Of a stretch of DNA of 64,000 nt, positions 38,918-51,373 are shown piece after piece. The notes below the pieces were generated by a model, which worked only from the letters and a program-made list of their open reading frames with translations, had not been told where the DNA came from and made no database searches. Position numbers and translations under genes: made by a program. Source of the stretch: Gracilaria vermiculophylla. Its lineage: Eukaryota > Rhodophyta > Florideophyceae > Gracilariales > Gracilariaceae. The number at the start of each line of letters is the position of its first letter. Positions within the stretch are counted from its first letter, which is position 1. The stretch spans positions 1,286,911 to 1,350,910 of the forward strand of contig JAHNZQ020000010.1 in the NCBI GenBank assembly GCA_019155205.2. Reading direction: 5' to 3'.

Positions 38918-39505
38918 CAGTTGCTCCGTACCTTGCCTACTCCGGAGCGATATGTCTTTCTTTTACTAGGCACTAATCCCCAAGAAGCGATCTAACGAAT
39001 TCACTCGCTTTGTTAACGCCGCACGGTTTTTTCGGCAGTACGGCTGTTTCTTATCATTGTCTACATGTTATGGAGGGAGGTAATGCCATGATTTTTCGAG
39101 ACTCTCGAGCAAAGCCCCTCTTCTAGTCATAAGCCTGTCTTTTTTCATCAACACATGAGGTTCGCGCATTCCGTTCCTGAGAAGGTGAGAGGAACAAACA
39201 CGTCCACGCCGGCACGGATGCACAAGGTATCTTGTTCCCTGTGTCCTACTCCATGTGTGCCGTGCTTTTCAGGGAACAAAGCTGCTATCAGTGCTAGATG
39301 CTATTTTGTCTATCAGCCATGCTGAGCACGATCAGTTATAATTTGGTAGGTGTTCATCTGTACTGAATGAAGAGCAGCCAAGACTGTGGCCTTCACTAGC
39401 ATATGTGGGAAGGTCCATTCTGCTCAATCTTGATTTTTGACAAACTCAATAAACCATCATCTCTCTTGTCTTTTAAGGAAAATGTTTCTGTTGCTTTATC
39501 TTAAA
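38918..39505. other. Intergenic between convergent genes, nothing seen
   Basis: 3' flanks of BAR-SH3 (plus) and Cpn60 (minus). Unremarkable composition and no supported ORF. Confidence 0.5.

Positions 39506-42088
<2,583 letters not shown>

Positions 42089-42183
<95 letters not shown>
42089..42183. repeat. Uninterrupted poly-C tract (95 C) at a gap edge
   Basis: 95 consecutive C by position count, running straight into 100 N. Homopolymers this long are rare in nature and are often assembly or base-calling artefacts; true length is unknown. Confidence 0.95.
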
Positions 42184-42283
42184 NNNNNNNNNNNNNNNNN
42201 NNNNNNNNNNNNNNNNNNNNNNNNNNNNNNNNNNNNNNNNNNNNNNNNNNNNNNNNNNNNNNNNNNNNNNNNNNNNNNNNNNN
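42184..42283. other. Assembly gap (100 N)
   Basis: Placeholder gap of exactly 100 N following the poly-C tract. Confidence 0.98.
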
Positions 42284-42685
42284 ACATTCGTCAGCCTATA
42301 GACCTTATGGCCTCTTCGAATTTGCTTTGCCTTGCGCTTACAGTAAAATAATATTTTTGTCAACAACAACATTTGTTTGAAATTGTACGAAGCTATTAAT
42401 TAAAAAATATTTCAAGGTGATGTCCGTGCAGGCATTAAGTCCAGGATGGCCCTTTTTAGACCGACCCCCCCCCCCCCCCCCCCAACCAACCCCCCCCCCC
42501 CCCCCCCCTCCCCCCCTCACCAACCCTCTAGCGAGCTCCCCACCATACCGCTTCTCCTCCCCTCTGTGTTCGCGTTTCACAAATATTCAAACGTTGGTTT
42601 GAGTTTGAGCCCGTGCTCAGAGCGTGCAGTACTACCTGCTGTCTGCCTCGCCTCTTTCCTCTCCCTCTTCCATTCCGCGTTGCAT
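42284..42685. other. AT-rich patch and second C-rich tract, then 5' UTR
   Basis: 42284-42462 is distinctly AT-rich within GC-rich surroundings. 42465-42517 is again almost pure C (interrupted by AACCAA and single T). The remainder is probably the leader of the BTB-like gene. Confidence 0.6.
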
Positions 42686-44338
42686 ATGCCGATCTCAACC
42701 ATCCGGGTAAGTCCCAACTGGCAGATCGAATCAACAACTCGCAGTAGCTACGTCATATGTCCCACGCGGCAATTTCTTTCACGCTATTGTACCCAAGTCG
42801 CCCAACTTCGTCGCTATGAACGCCAAATCGTATTCGTTTGCTCTTCCAACTCGTCGCAATCAACTAAGGAATATTCTGTGCATTTCTCACGCATCATCTG
42901 CCACGGAGGTCCTCTTCTGAGCCATGTCAAGCCGTATGTAGAAGCAACACCCAACTATGTCGTACGGGTGCCAATTCACGATAACCCTGTTGCGTTTAGA
43001 TACGTTACAGACTATGTTTACGCGGCTAGTGTAAACATCAGCCGCTTATCTGTTGCGGATTGCGTTCAGCTTGCTCTGTCTTGTAGCAAATGGAAATGCG
43101 TCGACTTTTACGTTGCAATTCTACGCTTCCTTGTTCGATGCAACCGTTTGATTACTCCGCGCCAGTTTGCAGTCAGCACACTGCTCTTGTGGCTTCCAAA
43201 AGAACGACTCTTCTTTGCTCATCATTACTTTCACAATGTGCAGTTTGTCATGAAAAGAATGCGTCTCGAGCATCTCATCGATCTTGCGTTTGCTTCTCAC
43301 ACAGCAAACAACGGCGCTCTCTGCAATCGTGTGCTTGCGCATGTCGTGGAAGGCCATCCTCACTTGACTGAAACACAACTTCGTCGTTTCTTGCCGCTTT
43401 TTCAACACATGCAGGTGCCTTCATCCATGAAGCGATATATGGTTCGCAGCATTGGTCGCAATTCTCATGCATTCAGCTTGAAAAGCAACTACAGGCGTGC
43501 AAGAGCACGTGACGCACTGCAGGAGGCTGCGGTGCTGAAAAGGACTTTGACCGTCATGGAAGACAGCCTCTACCCTCGATATTTGGCTCTCGTTGATAAT
43601 GAAGAGCTGTTTTGGAACATTGTGTGCCGAAACGGACTGGCAGACGCTTTGATCCGATTTGTCATGCAGAGGGAGCGTGACAGCCTGGTGCAAATTGTGC
43701 AGACCGTCGCTAGATATGTTGAGCCGCGAATGGAGGAGATTGAAACACTGGCGGAGGTGCTGAGCGATATCAGCGAGATTATGACAACCAGGGAACGTGA
43801 CACGTTGCTTCGAGACATGATGAGAATTGACAATTGGTCAAAGAGGGCCACAATGCTTGTTGCATCCGTGTTTCTGTATCAGACAATGGAAAGTTACGAG
43901 ACGCAGATACCGGTGAGGCTGCATTGGGCGGACGTTGGCAGGCAGCCTATCATGGACCTGGCCAGCGCTTGTGTCGATGGGATTAAGTTTGGTGTGCAAG
44001 TACACAGCACTTTCGACCGCGAGAGCAGTATTGTTCTGATTTGTCGCGGCAATGACAGCGGTTCGTTGGCGAAATATGCAAGGATTCAGTATGTTGCATG
44101 GATAGTGGACACAGATTGTCAATGTGATTCGTTGCGCTTGTTGAGAAGGTTTTCCGACGGGCTTCTGTTCGCCTTTGATGATGAGAGGATGAATGAGAGA
44201 TTGGTGGCAATGACTCGTATTCATGAGTGCGTGACGTTGCTCAATGTGACTGACGTAAGAACGTGGCGGCACAAGCATGGAAAGGATTGCACTGCGCAAA
44301 TGAAGATCCGAATCGAATTGGAGCGAAGGCAAACATGA
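42686..44338 (+). CDS. BTB/POZ-like protein, otherwise unrecognised, 550 aa
   Basis: An N-terminal region of about 60-170 reads like a BTB/POZ fold: a beta-strand pair with VHFSRIICHGGPLLSHVKPY, then VRVPIHDNPVAFRYVTDYVY and the following helices (SVADCVQLALSCSKWKCVDF), matching the usual order of becoming-buried helices, and then an all-helical BACK-like stretch to about 420. The C-terminal 120 residues (MDLASACVDGIKFGVQVHST...) contain beta-like sequence reminiscent of a MATH or TRAF-type sandwich, without a certain match. The first 55 residues are Arg/Ser-rich. BTB proteins commonly recruit cullin-3, but nothing here proves it. The ATG at 42686 is the first in-frame ATG downstream of the poly-C-derived Pro-rich frame. 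Assignment moderate. Confidence 0.7.
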   Translation: MPISTIRVSPNWQIESTTRSSYVICPTRQFLSRYCTQVAQLRRYERQIVFVCSSNSSQSTKEYSVHFSRIICHGGPLLSHVKPYVEATPNYVVRVPIHDNPVAFRYVTDYVYAASVNISRLSVADCVQLALSCSKWKCVDFYVAILRFLVRCNRLITPRQFAVSTLLLWLPKERLFFAHHYFHNVQFVMKRMRLEHLIDLAFASHTANNGALCNRVLAHVVEGHPHLTETQLRRFLPLFQHMQVPSSMKRYMVRSIGRNSHAFSLKSNYRRARARDALQEAAVLKRTLTVMEDSLYPRYLALVDNEELFWNIVCRNGLADALIRFVMQRERDSLVQIVQTVARYVEPRMEEIETLAEVLSDISEIMTTRERDTLLRDMMRIDNWSKRATMLVASVFLYQTMESYETQIPVRLHWADVGRQPIMDLASACVDGIKFGVQVHSTFDRESSIVLICRGNDSGSLAKYARIQYVAWIVDTDCQCDSLRLLRRFSDGLLFAFDDERMNERLVAMTRIHECVTLLNVTDVRTWRHKHGKDCTAQMKIRIELERRQT

Positions 44339-44464
44339 GGTGGCATCACAGATGCGGAAGGAAAGAGGGCAGCTTCCCTTTCCTTCAGAGGAGTGTCAAA
44401 GTTGCGCGATGGTGCAATGCACGGCGTGGCCACTGATTGCTGTTGGGTGCACAAGTTTTCGATA

Positions 44465-45115
44465 TCATGTAATAAACAAGCAGCACTGGATAGTTTTATC
44501 GTTTTTGTCATGTTGTTGAATCATGAACACAATCTTGCGTGTGAACTTGTCTCGGCTGTATTCTTGGAGTGATGCAAAGGTAGCGATAGTAGCGGACACG
44601 GCATGGGTGCTATCGCGCACAACGCGTGCCTCAAAGGGCGTACGGGTCGCGAAAACGGAATTAACATCAAGGTGATACGCTACCTTCCTTGCAAGCATTC
44701 GGCACAACGGCAGTGTGTTCACTGGTCGTGAGACAGCGGAAAAAATCGGTGGTGTTTTATCTCGGGGCTACGTTTGTGATTCAGCGCGCGGTGGCGGCAT
44801 GGCGGAAGAGCGGCGCAGCAGGATGTTGTGAGAGGCGAACTCGGGGAACTCACGGCAGGCGGCAGTGTGGCATTGCGGAAGCTGCCTAAACGCACTGCTG
44901 CACAACGGGCGGCTGTGCACCACGGCGTCACGTGCTGTTTCCTGCCAGAGCTTGGGATCCACCTTCAAGCCATCAACTGGTGACACGTAACGCTTGCCCC
45001 TGCAAGCACCTCAGTGGCGGACATCGCTGTGAAGCGGTGCTTGATTTGGGCAAAACAGAGAGTGGTGACGAGCGCTCACTTACCTTGTCGGTTCGCGATA
45101 CATTCGGGGCACCAT
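44465..45115 (-). CDS. Small three-exon gene, unrecognised, about 144 aa
   Basis: Exons proposed on the minus strand: 45115-45084, 44999-44854 and 44721-44465. Donors are GTAAGT and GTGAGT; acceptors are GCAG and CCAG; introns of 84 and 132 nt. The phases agree at both junctions (2, then 1), giving one frame: MVPRMYREPTRGKRYVSP, then VDGLKVDPKLWQETARDAV, later NTLPLCRMLARKVAYHLDV and ending FTRKIVFMIQQHDKNDKT plus ten residues. The start could be 45115 or the in-frame ATG at 45103. The predicted helices followed by a strand (KIVFMIQQ) faintly resemble Tctex-1-type dynein light chains, but the match is too weak to name. ORF-only annotation would show just the last exon. Confidence 0.55.
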
Positions 45116-46425
45116 ATGCGAGAGTGCGGGTTGCAGAAGGCATATCGCTACCGCTACTACTTCAACGCTTGCACATACCTTACTTCACGTGTCGTTGCAA
45201 ACTGGGATGTAGGGCTGAGGAGAAAACGTACATGGTACTGTGGGGCTGCAAGGCAGCACATGTGCGCGGTGAATGTGGGCTTTACGTGTTGGCAACAGCT
45301 AGACATCGAGATGAAGTGCGCGCGCGCGGTAGCATTTGGAGCGCGTGCTGAAAATCTTATCGGCAGAGCGTCGTGGTGCACCAGCTGGAAAAAAATGGGA
45401 AGAGTGTGTGTAAAATGCGTGTGTGTTTTTGGGTGGGTGTACAACAATACGCCACCGAAAAATCACATAGTGCTAAAGCCCCCACGATGAAACGACCTAA
45501 ATATGTCATGAACAAAACTTGCGCTGTGCTTGACGGCATACCGAGGGTACCAAGGGCACCTTACGTGAAGCGTGCGCCCAACGTGGGGCGATCCAACCGA
45601 ACACTGAATGAAAACACGATCGTTTTGCAGCGGGCGAAAGGGTGCGCGCTGAGAACGACGCAGGCGCAAACTGTGTGTCCCGACAGCCTGGTATAGACAA
45701 GCGGGTCACAGGTGCAAGCGCATTCTCTACGCGCTTCCCTCCACTGTTCACACCATTCGCAATATCGCTCACACACACAAACAAACAGCTGAGCAAACGG
45801 GGAGACGTTCGGGCGCTGCGGCGCAGCGTTGTGTGTAAAGCTGAAAGCACAACAAAAACGACTGCCTTGCCACGGTACAAGGGTACCCTTCTGCTGCCGC
45901 ACACGTTTTCTCTGTTGCGCCGTCAGCATATGGGACCCGCGGACACGTTACGTATCGAGCTACTTTGATGGCAGCCTTCACGTGATTGAGCTCCGAAAGA
46001 ACACATTCGACTTCACGTAAGCGAGTTGAAAGGCGCCCGCTGTAGCACGCGCCCTGACCAACAGCCCGCCGCTAGTGGCCCCAACGCGCACTGACACATT
46101 TCGTCAGCGACTGTGCTCGCTGCGCAGCCACTTTCCGCGCCACCAAGATATGGCTCCCTGCCAGGCAGCTTCCGCGCGTTGAACGTGCCACATGCGTGGC
46201 GCCCAAACGCCGCTCCACGCCGCCAACTATAAACCACACTCGCCCCCATTCCGCCCCCCCCTCGCGCTCGCGCGCCCAAACACCCCTTGCGTCCGCACTG
46301 TGCGCCAACGTCCTGTTTCCCGTCCTCATTCGCTGTTCTCCAACGGCTGGCCCCCATAGCAACCCATCCCCGCTCAATCCTTGCCGCCTCCGCCCCTTCA
46401 ACAGTGCCTCTTCTTCTTCCCCGCA
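45116..46425. other. Intergenic, nothing supported
   Basis: Upstream of the three-exon gene and of SDR 2. Overlapping medium ORFs on both strands at 45160-46020 lack motifs. The GC-rich stretch from about 46020 forms long antisense ORFs without protein features. A further upstream exon of the minus-strand gene cannot be excluded. Confidence 0.45.
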
Positions 46426-47373
46426 ATGCCCTTCGCTCCAGTCCTGGCCCTTGCCTGCGTGGCCGCTGGCGCATGGCTTGCGCGTCGCCTCTTCCGCTTT
46501 CTCACTGCCGATTGTGACCTCAACACATTGTCTGCGCATGTCAACCCCCGCACTTTCCACGGCAAGGTCGCGTGGATAACGGGAGCCAGCAGCGGAATAG
46601 GTGCCGCCCTGGCCGTTCACCTTGCAAAGCATGGTGCCTTGCTCATTCTCACCGCCCGAGACGAGCAAAAGCTCAACCAACTCGCGGATCAACTGCCGTG
46701 CCCGAGAGACTTTGTGTTCGTGTTGCCGTTGGACCTTTCGTCCAAGATGTCCCACATTGAACACACCGCGCGCGACGTATCGTCAATATTCGGCCGCCTT
46801 GACTACGTGTTCAACAACGCAGGCTTAACTTCGCGCGTCACTGCAAGCCAACTTGAAATGGACGGCGTTCAAAGAATGATGCACGTCAACTTTCTATCCG
46901 CCGTCGCCCTCACCAGGGCATGTCTGCGGTCGTTGCGCGAGGCGCCAGGCGGTGGCGGAACTATCATCAACACTGTTTCAATCGCATCCGTCATTCATGT
47001 GCCCCTACGTGCCCCTTACTCTGCGTCAAAGGCTGCAATGGCTGCCTACTTCGACTGCCTCCGACTTGAAGAACCCAGTATTCGAGTTGTCAACATACAT
47101 CCCGGCAGCGTGCGCACGCCCATCGCGCACAATGCAATGATGGCGGGTGGAAAGCTGTTTGGCCGGTCAGATCCCAACATCGAACAAGGCCTCGATCCAG
47201 GCCGAGTTGCGGATAGGATTCTAGCTGCCGTTTCCGCCGGTCTCACATCATCATGGATTGCTAAGCCCAAAGAGCTCATGGCTACACGTATGGCTGTATG
47301 GTTACCAGGGCTATGGGACTACATTGCGCTCAAACAAGCCGAGCCTTACCGAAGAGCGATTGAAGGCTCATAA
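46426..47373 (+). CDS. Membrane-anchored SDR, DHRS7-like, 315 aa
   Basis: Short-chain dehydrogenase/reductase with an N-terminal hydrophobic anchor (MPFAPVLALACVAAGAWLAR) ahead of the Rossmann fold, as in DHRS7-type and 11-beta-HSD-type enzymes of the endoplasmic reticulum. TGASSGIG at 52-59, NNAG at 130-133 and catalytic YSASK at 198-202 are intact, and HPGSVRTPI follows in the expected place. Frame is open from 46381 via TTG; the first ATG is at 46426 (GCAATGC). Convergent with the NADPH oxidase gene, 88 bp between stops. Substrate unknown. Confidence 0.92.
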   Translation: MPFAPVLALACVAAGAWLARRLFRFLTADCDLNTLSAHVNPRTFHGKVAWITGASSGIGAALAVHLAKHGALLILTARDEQKLNQLADQLPCPRDFVFVLPLDLSSKMSHIEHTARDVSSIFGRLDYVFNNAGLTSRVTASQLEMDGVQRMMHVNFLSAVALTRACLRSLREAPGGGGTIINTVSIASVIHVPLRAPYSASKAAMAAYFDCLRLEEPSIRVVNIHPGSVRTPIAHNAMMAGGKLFGRSDPNIEQGLDPGRVADRILAAVSAGLTSSWIAKPKELMATRMAVWLPGLWDYIALKQAEPYRRAIEGS

Positions 47374-47461
47374 TATTCAATAGCAAACGGGCATTTGACA
47401 TCTCCCTCTAGAATCCTTCGCATTCCTATTGCATGTCGCATTCTACGTTAAACCATTCGGA

Positions 47462-50425
47462 TCAAGAGAATGTTTCTCTTTTAAAAACAATCTTCACGTT
47501 ACACCCTCCTTCCTTTTTCCCTCCTGGTCTCGGCAACTCTCCCGTATATTCGTTGGCAGGTATGGCTTCCCCGAATACTTCTTCGAGTTCGCGCATGTTG
47601 TCAACCCCGGCGTGCAAGCCGCGAACAATGCTGTTGCGCATTGCAGACATGCACGCCTGTTGCACTTGCTCTCCCATCGCTCGTGGTCCACAAAAGAACA
47701 CCCCCACTGTTGAATTGTTGGGACACTGATCTGCCATCTCGTTCATTATTTCATCCCAGTCTGGTCTTCCGCAGTTTGTGTGCAGCGATTTTGCATCTTT
47801 CAGAAATGTTCGACGGTTCTGGTCATCAACTTTTTTGCACCGCGTCAAGTACCTGTGCAGCTGCACTGCATCGATATTCGCGTACGGCCTCAACTCCTTT
47901 ACAAGCCATCGGTCGTCGTCTGGAGTCGGGGCAGTCCAGTAGAAATCCACTTCTTTGGTTGTGTAGTGATCTGCTTTCAAGTTTTGAGCAATTGCAATCC
48001 TCTCTCCAATTACCCGGAACAGCCGCACCAGAAGAAGTATTGTCAACAGTGGCCATCCAATTGAAACTCGGAACAAAGTAAACAAGGGAATATTTGCTCC
48101 CGCGTTTGATAGAGACAGACCACCCTCTACCGCGTCCATTAATACCACAGGCAAAACAGCGAAGAAATCAAACCCTTGCGTTGACTCCATTCCGAGTTCC
48201 ATTGCTTCTATGAAGGCTGGGATGGCTACCAACAATGCAATAATAACGATCAGAATAAAATCGACAGCGTTCAGCGCCTGACTTTGGTAGAGAACGAGAC
48301 CATCATGAAGGATATCAACGGAGCCAAAGATATAGGCAATTCCAAAAACAACATATCTGATCATCAAGACCCATAACAGAACCATATTTATGGTCACGCT
48401 CTTCATGAAAAGGAGAAACATTACGCGGTGACTGTGAAACAGAGATAAGTCTTCGGCGTCAATAGTTGTTGGAAGTCTATCCACTGACCTCCGCATCTCA
48501 ACCAGCGCCCTGCGCCTCTGCATGTTGCGAACAAGAGTGGCAGAGCCGAAATTCATGGCCACCATAAGATCAAGGCTTTGCCGATAAACTGCATTGTTTG
48601 TTGAAGGCTCATCGTAAAGCGAATGGACAGCCGTCATGTAGTCGACACTCCGAGTGAATGTACCCATAGAATTCTCGTAGTAGGTCCCCATACCATCCAC
48701 GTTAACTGGCCGCGCCGACCTGCGGAAGATGTTGGATCTGGATGCTCCATCTGTAGTTGACAAGCCATTAGCTTGAGGGGCATCAACTGCATCGTGCTCA
48801 ATGACATCTACATCTGAGTCTTCAGGTTCCTCCAAAAAACTGGTCCGCACCACTTCTACGTTCGATTGAGTTCCAGACGCAGAGGAAGCGTCATCAACTT
48901 GCAAATAGTCTCTGGCAGTATAGGACGATGACGCTCTTGTCTTTTTTCGATTTGACGATACCATTGCTTCCCTATGTGTTCCACGACGGCCTCCCACAGC
49001 TTCTCTTTTTTTCCTAGGGTCTGTTCTGTCCTTGAATACTCTCTCCGGTATTCTCATATCATCGAGAACACCCAGAGATTCGAAATGCTCCGAATATACG
49101 TTTGTCGTAAACACATGAGAGCTTGAACTTCCTGATTCGTGACTAGCATCTCGAGCCCTTCTTCCCTCAACCCTATCTGCACTGTACATAGGCACAGGTC
49201 TTCGGTTCCGGTTGGAACTGTCTGTCGTTAAACCCGTGCTTTGCGTTGTTCGTACAGCACGTCCTGGGATAGAAACAATTCCCCTGGTATTAGGATAGTT
49301 TTGCCGAGGTTCTTCATCTCTGTGCTTTTGTAGCCTTGGAGTCCAGTTCGTTATCCAGTAGTAAGTATCTTTAACCACTGAACAAAATGGGGTGGCTCCA
49401 ACCCCACCACCAATCAAAACAACTCTTTCAAACTGCCCGACGTGTTGTGCTGGGGCGCCATACGGCCCTCGTAGATGCACCTCGATATCTTGCCCGCTTT
49501 CCCCATTGATTCTTTCCCCAAAGAGTTGGTACAATGAAATGGTCCAGTCACCAACGGCTTTTATGTAAAAAACCATTTCCGGCTCATGTGGTGCTGATGC
49601 TATCGTGAATGGATGCCACTGAAGACGACTAACCAAAGGCACTTTTAACTCAGCATATTGACCAGCTTCAAAGTGAAATACGCGCGGGAGGCGAATTTTC
49701 AGAACATCGGGACCTTGAAAAGCTGCGGCATGTTTCGAAACAAGAAGGAAGCTCTTTTTTTGTTTGAAATGCCTCATAATGACGTCGAAAACGTATATTG
49801 CCAAAGGAGCAATCACCCATTTCCAAGTGCTTAATGACCCACGATGAAAACCATGGGCTATGAGGAAACCATAAGCAATGACTGCACCACCAACATGCAC
49901 CCGAAAGAAGACTTCGTAATTTGAATGGTAGACAGCAGACCTTGCAGCAATTCGAATGACAATCGTAAAAAACAGAAGCACAACACCAGTAACAAACATG
50001 TACGTCGTCTCACCAAATCCTGGCATCCATGGGTTTTCAACAGTATATGTTATCACATGCGCAATGCTATGGACGATACCTGCAACGACTATCAAAATGC
50101 CCACTATGCGATGCAGGTCAGGCATAGCTTTGTCGATCGGCAAGACTGAGCTTACAGGTGTTTTCCGCAATAAGTTCAAGGCCGCTTTCGAAGCGAGAAA
50201 AATCACTACACCCATATTGAGATTGAGAGTTGCTCCCGCGCCTCGAGCAATTGAAGTGGTATATCTCCGAATGTTATCATGGCGCCCGACCTCGCTAACT
50301 ACGCCATTAAGGAAGAGAAGAACGTTGAGAACAACATACAAACCAACAAAAGTTAACACGAATCCGTACGTCGATAGCACGGATTCGCTCAGAGATATAT
50401 ACCTTCTGCCCCACTTGCTTCTCAT
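47462..50425 (-). CDS. NADPH oxidase (respiratory burst oxidase) with extra membrane block
   Basis: 987 residues. Superoxide-generating flavocytochrome. Heme ligands form two H-x13-H pairs: H105/H119 and H177/H191, in the third and fifth membrane helices. The FAD site HPFTIASAP is at 271-279, LRGPYGAP follows at 318-325, and the first NADPH motif GGVGATPF is at 340-347. The second NADPH half with FFCGP does not come until about 905. The roughly 550 residues between contain a long Ser/Arg-rich hydrophilic linker (about 350-650) and then four hydrophobic segments (about 665-855: TINMVLLWVLMIRYVVFG, NAVDFILIVIIALLVAIP, FFAVLPVVLMDA, and WPLLTILLLVRLF). No EF-hands precede the first membrane helix. 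As I recall, this four-helix insertion was described for red-algal oxidases. ATG at 50425. Confidence 0.94.
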   Translation of the reverse strand: MRSKWGRRYISLSESVLSTYGFVLTFVGLYVVLNVLLFLNGVVSEVGRHDNIRRYTTSIARGAGATLNLNMGVVIFLASKAALNLLRKTPVSSVLPIDKAMPDLHRIVGILIVVAGIVHSIAHVITYTVENPWMPGFGETTYMFVTGVVLLFFTIVIRIAARSAVYHSNYEVFFRVHVGGAVIAYGFLIAHGFHRGSLSTWKWVIAPLAIYVFDVIMRHFKQKKSFLLVSKHAAAFQGPDVLKIRLPRVFHFEAGQYAELKVPLVSRLQWHPFTIASAPHEPEMVFYIKAVGDWTISLYQLFGERINGESGQDIEVHLRGPYGAPAQHVGQFERVVLIGGGVGATPFCSVVKDTYYWITNWTPRLQKHRDEEPRQNYPNTRGIVSIPGRAVRTTQSTGLTTDSSNRNRRPVPMYSADRVEGRRARDASHESGSSSSHVFTTNVYSEHFESLGVLDDMRIPERVFKDRTDPRKKREAVGGRRGTHREAMVSSNRKKTRASSSYTARDYLQVDDASSASGTQSNVEVVRTSFLEEPEDSDVDVIEHDAVDAPQANGLSTTDGASRSNIFRRSARPVNVDGMGTYYENSMGTFTRSVDYMTAVHSLYDEPSTNNAVYRQSLDLMVAMNFGSATLVRNMQRRRALVEMRRSVDRLPTTIDAEDLSLFHSHRVMFLLFMKSVTINMVLLWVLMIRYVVFGIAYIFGSVDILHDGLVLYQSQALNAVDFILIVIIALLVAIPAFIEAMELGMESTQGFDFFAVLPVVLMDAVEGGLSLSNAGANIPLFTLFRVSIGWPLLTILLLVRLFRVIGERIAIAQNLKADHYTTKEVDFYWTAPTPDDDRWLVKELRPYANIDAVQLHRYLTRCKKVDDQNRRTFLKDAKSLHTNCGRPDWDEIMNEMADQCPNNSTVGVFFCGPRAMGEQVQQACMSAMRNSIVRGLHAGVDNMRELEEVFGEAIPANEYTGELPRPGGKKEGGCNVKIVFKRETFS

Positions 50426-51373
50426 ACTTTCTCACACTTTGTTGCGTTTTTGGATATATTCAGCTTCGCCTCGAAGGAGTGTGTCAGAACCTGTGAGGCA
50501 AGAGAGAGATGATAGTCTGAACTTTCAAGATTTCTCTGAATTCGCCGCTGAGTGCCTAAAGTAGAAGAGTACGACGAAACTTCGAGGCTTCTGTTGAGGA
50601 CAAGCCAGATGCAGGTCGGAAGACTCTTAAGGAGTTGCCCTGTGGAAGTAACGAAGTACATCATTCAAGAGTGCAAATGTGCGTAGAAAGACGTTCGCAT
50701 AAATTACCGTTCCAGATATCGTTCAGCGTCGTGTACTCAATTGTTCCGTGTTGCATACGTTACTTCTCTTGTAAAATGCATACATCTTCAAAGAAAAGGG
50801 AAGTCAGCTTCTTCAATTTTCTTTGCAGTACCGGTAAATTCACGGTGAACGCTAATTTCATAATACACAAAAGGTTCTGATTCCTATTTCTTCAATATTC
50901 CTGCAGATAGCCAACTGAAAACGTTGTCAGCCAAATTAAAGGGTGGAAAGAACTACGAGAAAATAGGATCGAACGACCTTCGTGTCAATAGGAATGCGGG
51001 AACTACGGACATACAGTATCAAGGACGTGATGTTGATAGCACCACACTCGATGCTTGAAAACCTACGCAAAAGTAGACACCAACAAAAATTAACGATGAG
51101 ACACACTTTTAACTGTTTCACGGGTAGATACTCTGTATTGTCTCCCTTGCGATGTGTTATCCACAAAATCGCCAGCAGGTTTGGAACTACCATCATGCTT
51201 CAAAAATAGTAAATCTTCCAAGTCATAGTGCAAAGCGTACGCGCATCTCGTACGTGATGTGTTCCTTCTTCTTGACCTTTCAATCAGTAGGCGCACAGCC
51301 TGCTTCCAATTAGGATGAGTTGAAGAAAATATATGTAAAGACGACCGCATAGAACGTCTTTTAACATCTTTAA
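50426..51373. other. Intergenic, nothing seen
   Basis: 948 bp upstream of the NADPH oxidase and downstream of the S1 gene. AT-richer, with only short ORFs. Confidence 0.5.

Noticed and set aside
42446..42685. Pro-rich N-terminal extension of the BTB-like protein
   Set aside because: Encoded by the C-rich tract without an ATG.
45506..45904. 132-codon minus-strand ORF
   Set aside because: Competing ORFs of equal quality on both strands and no motif; not distinguishable from chance.
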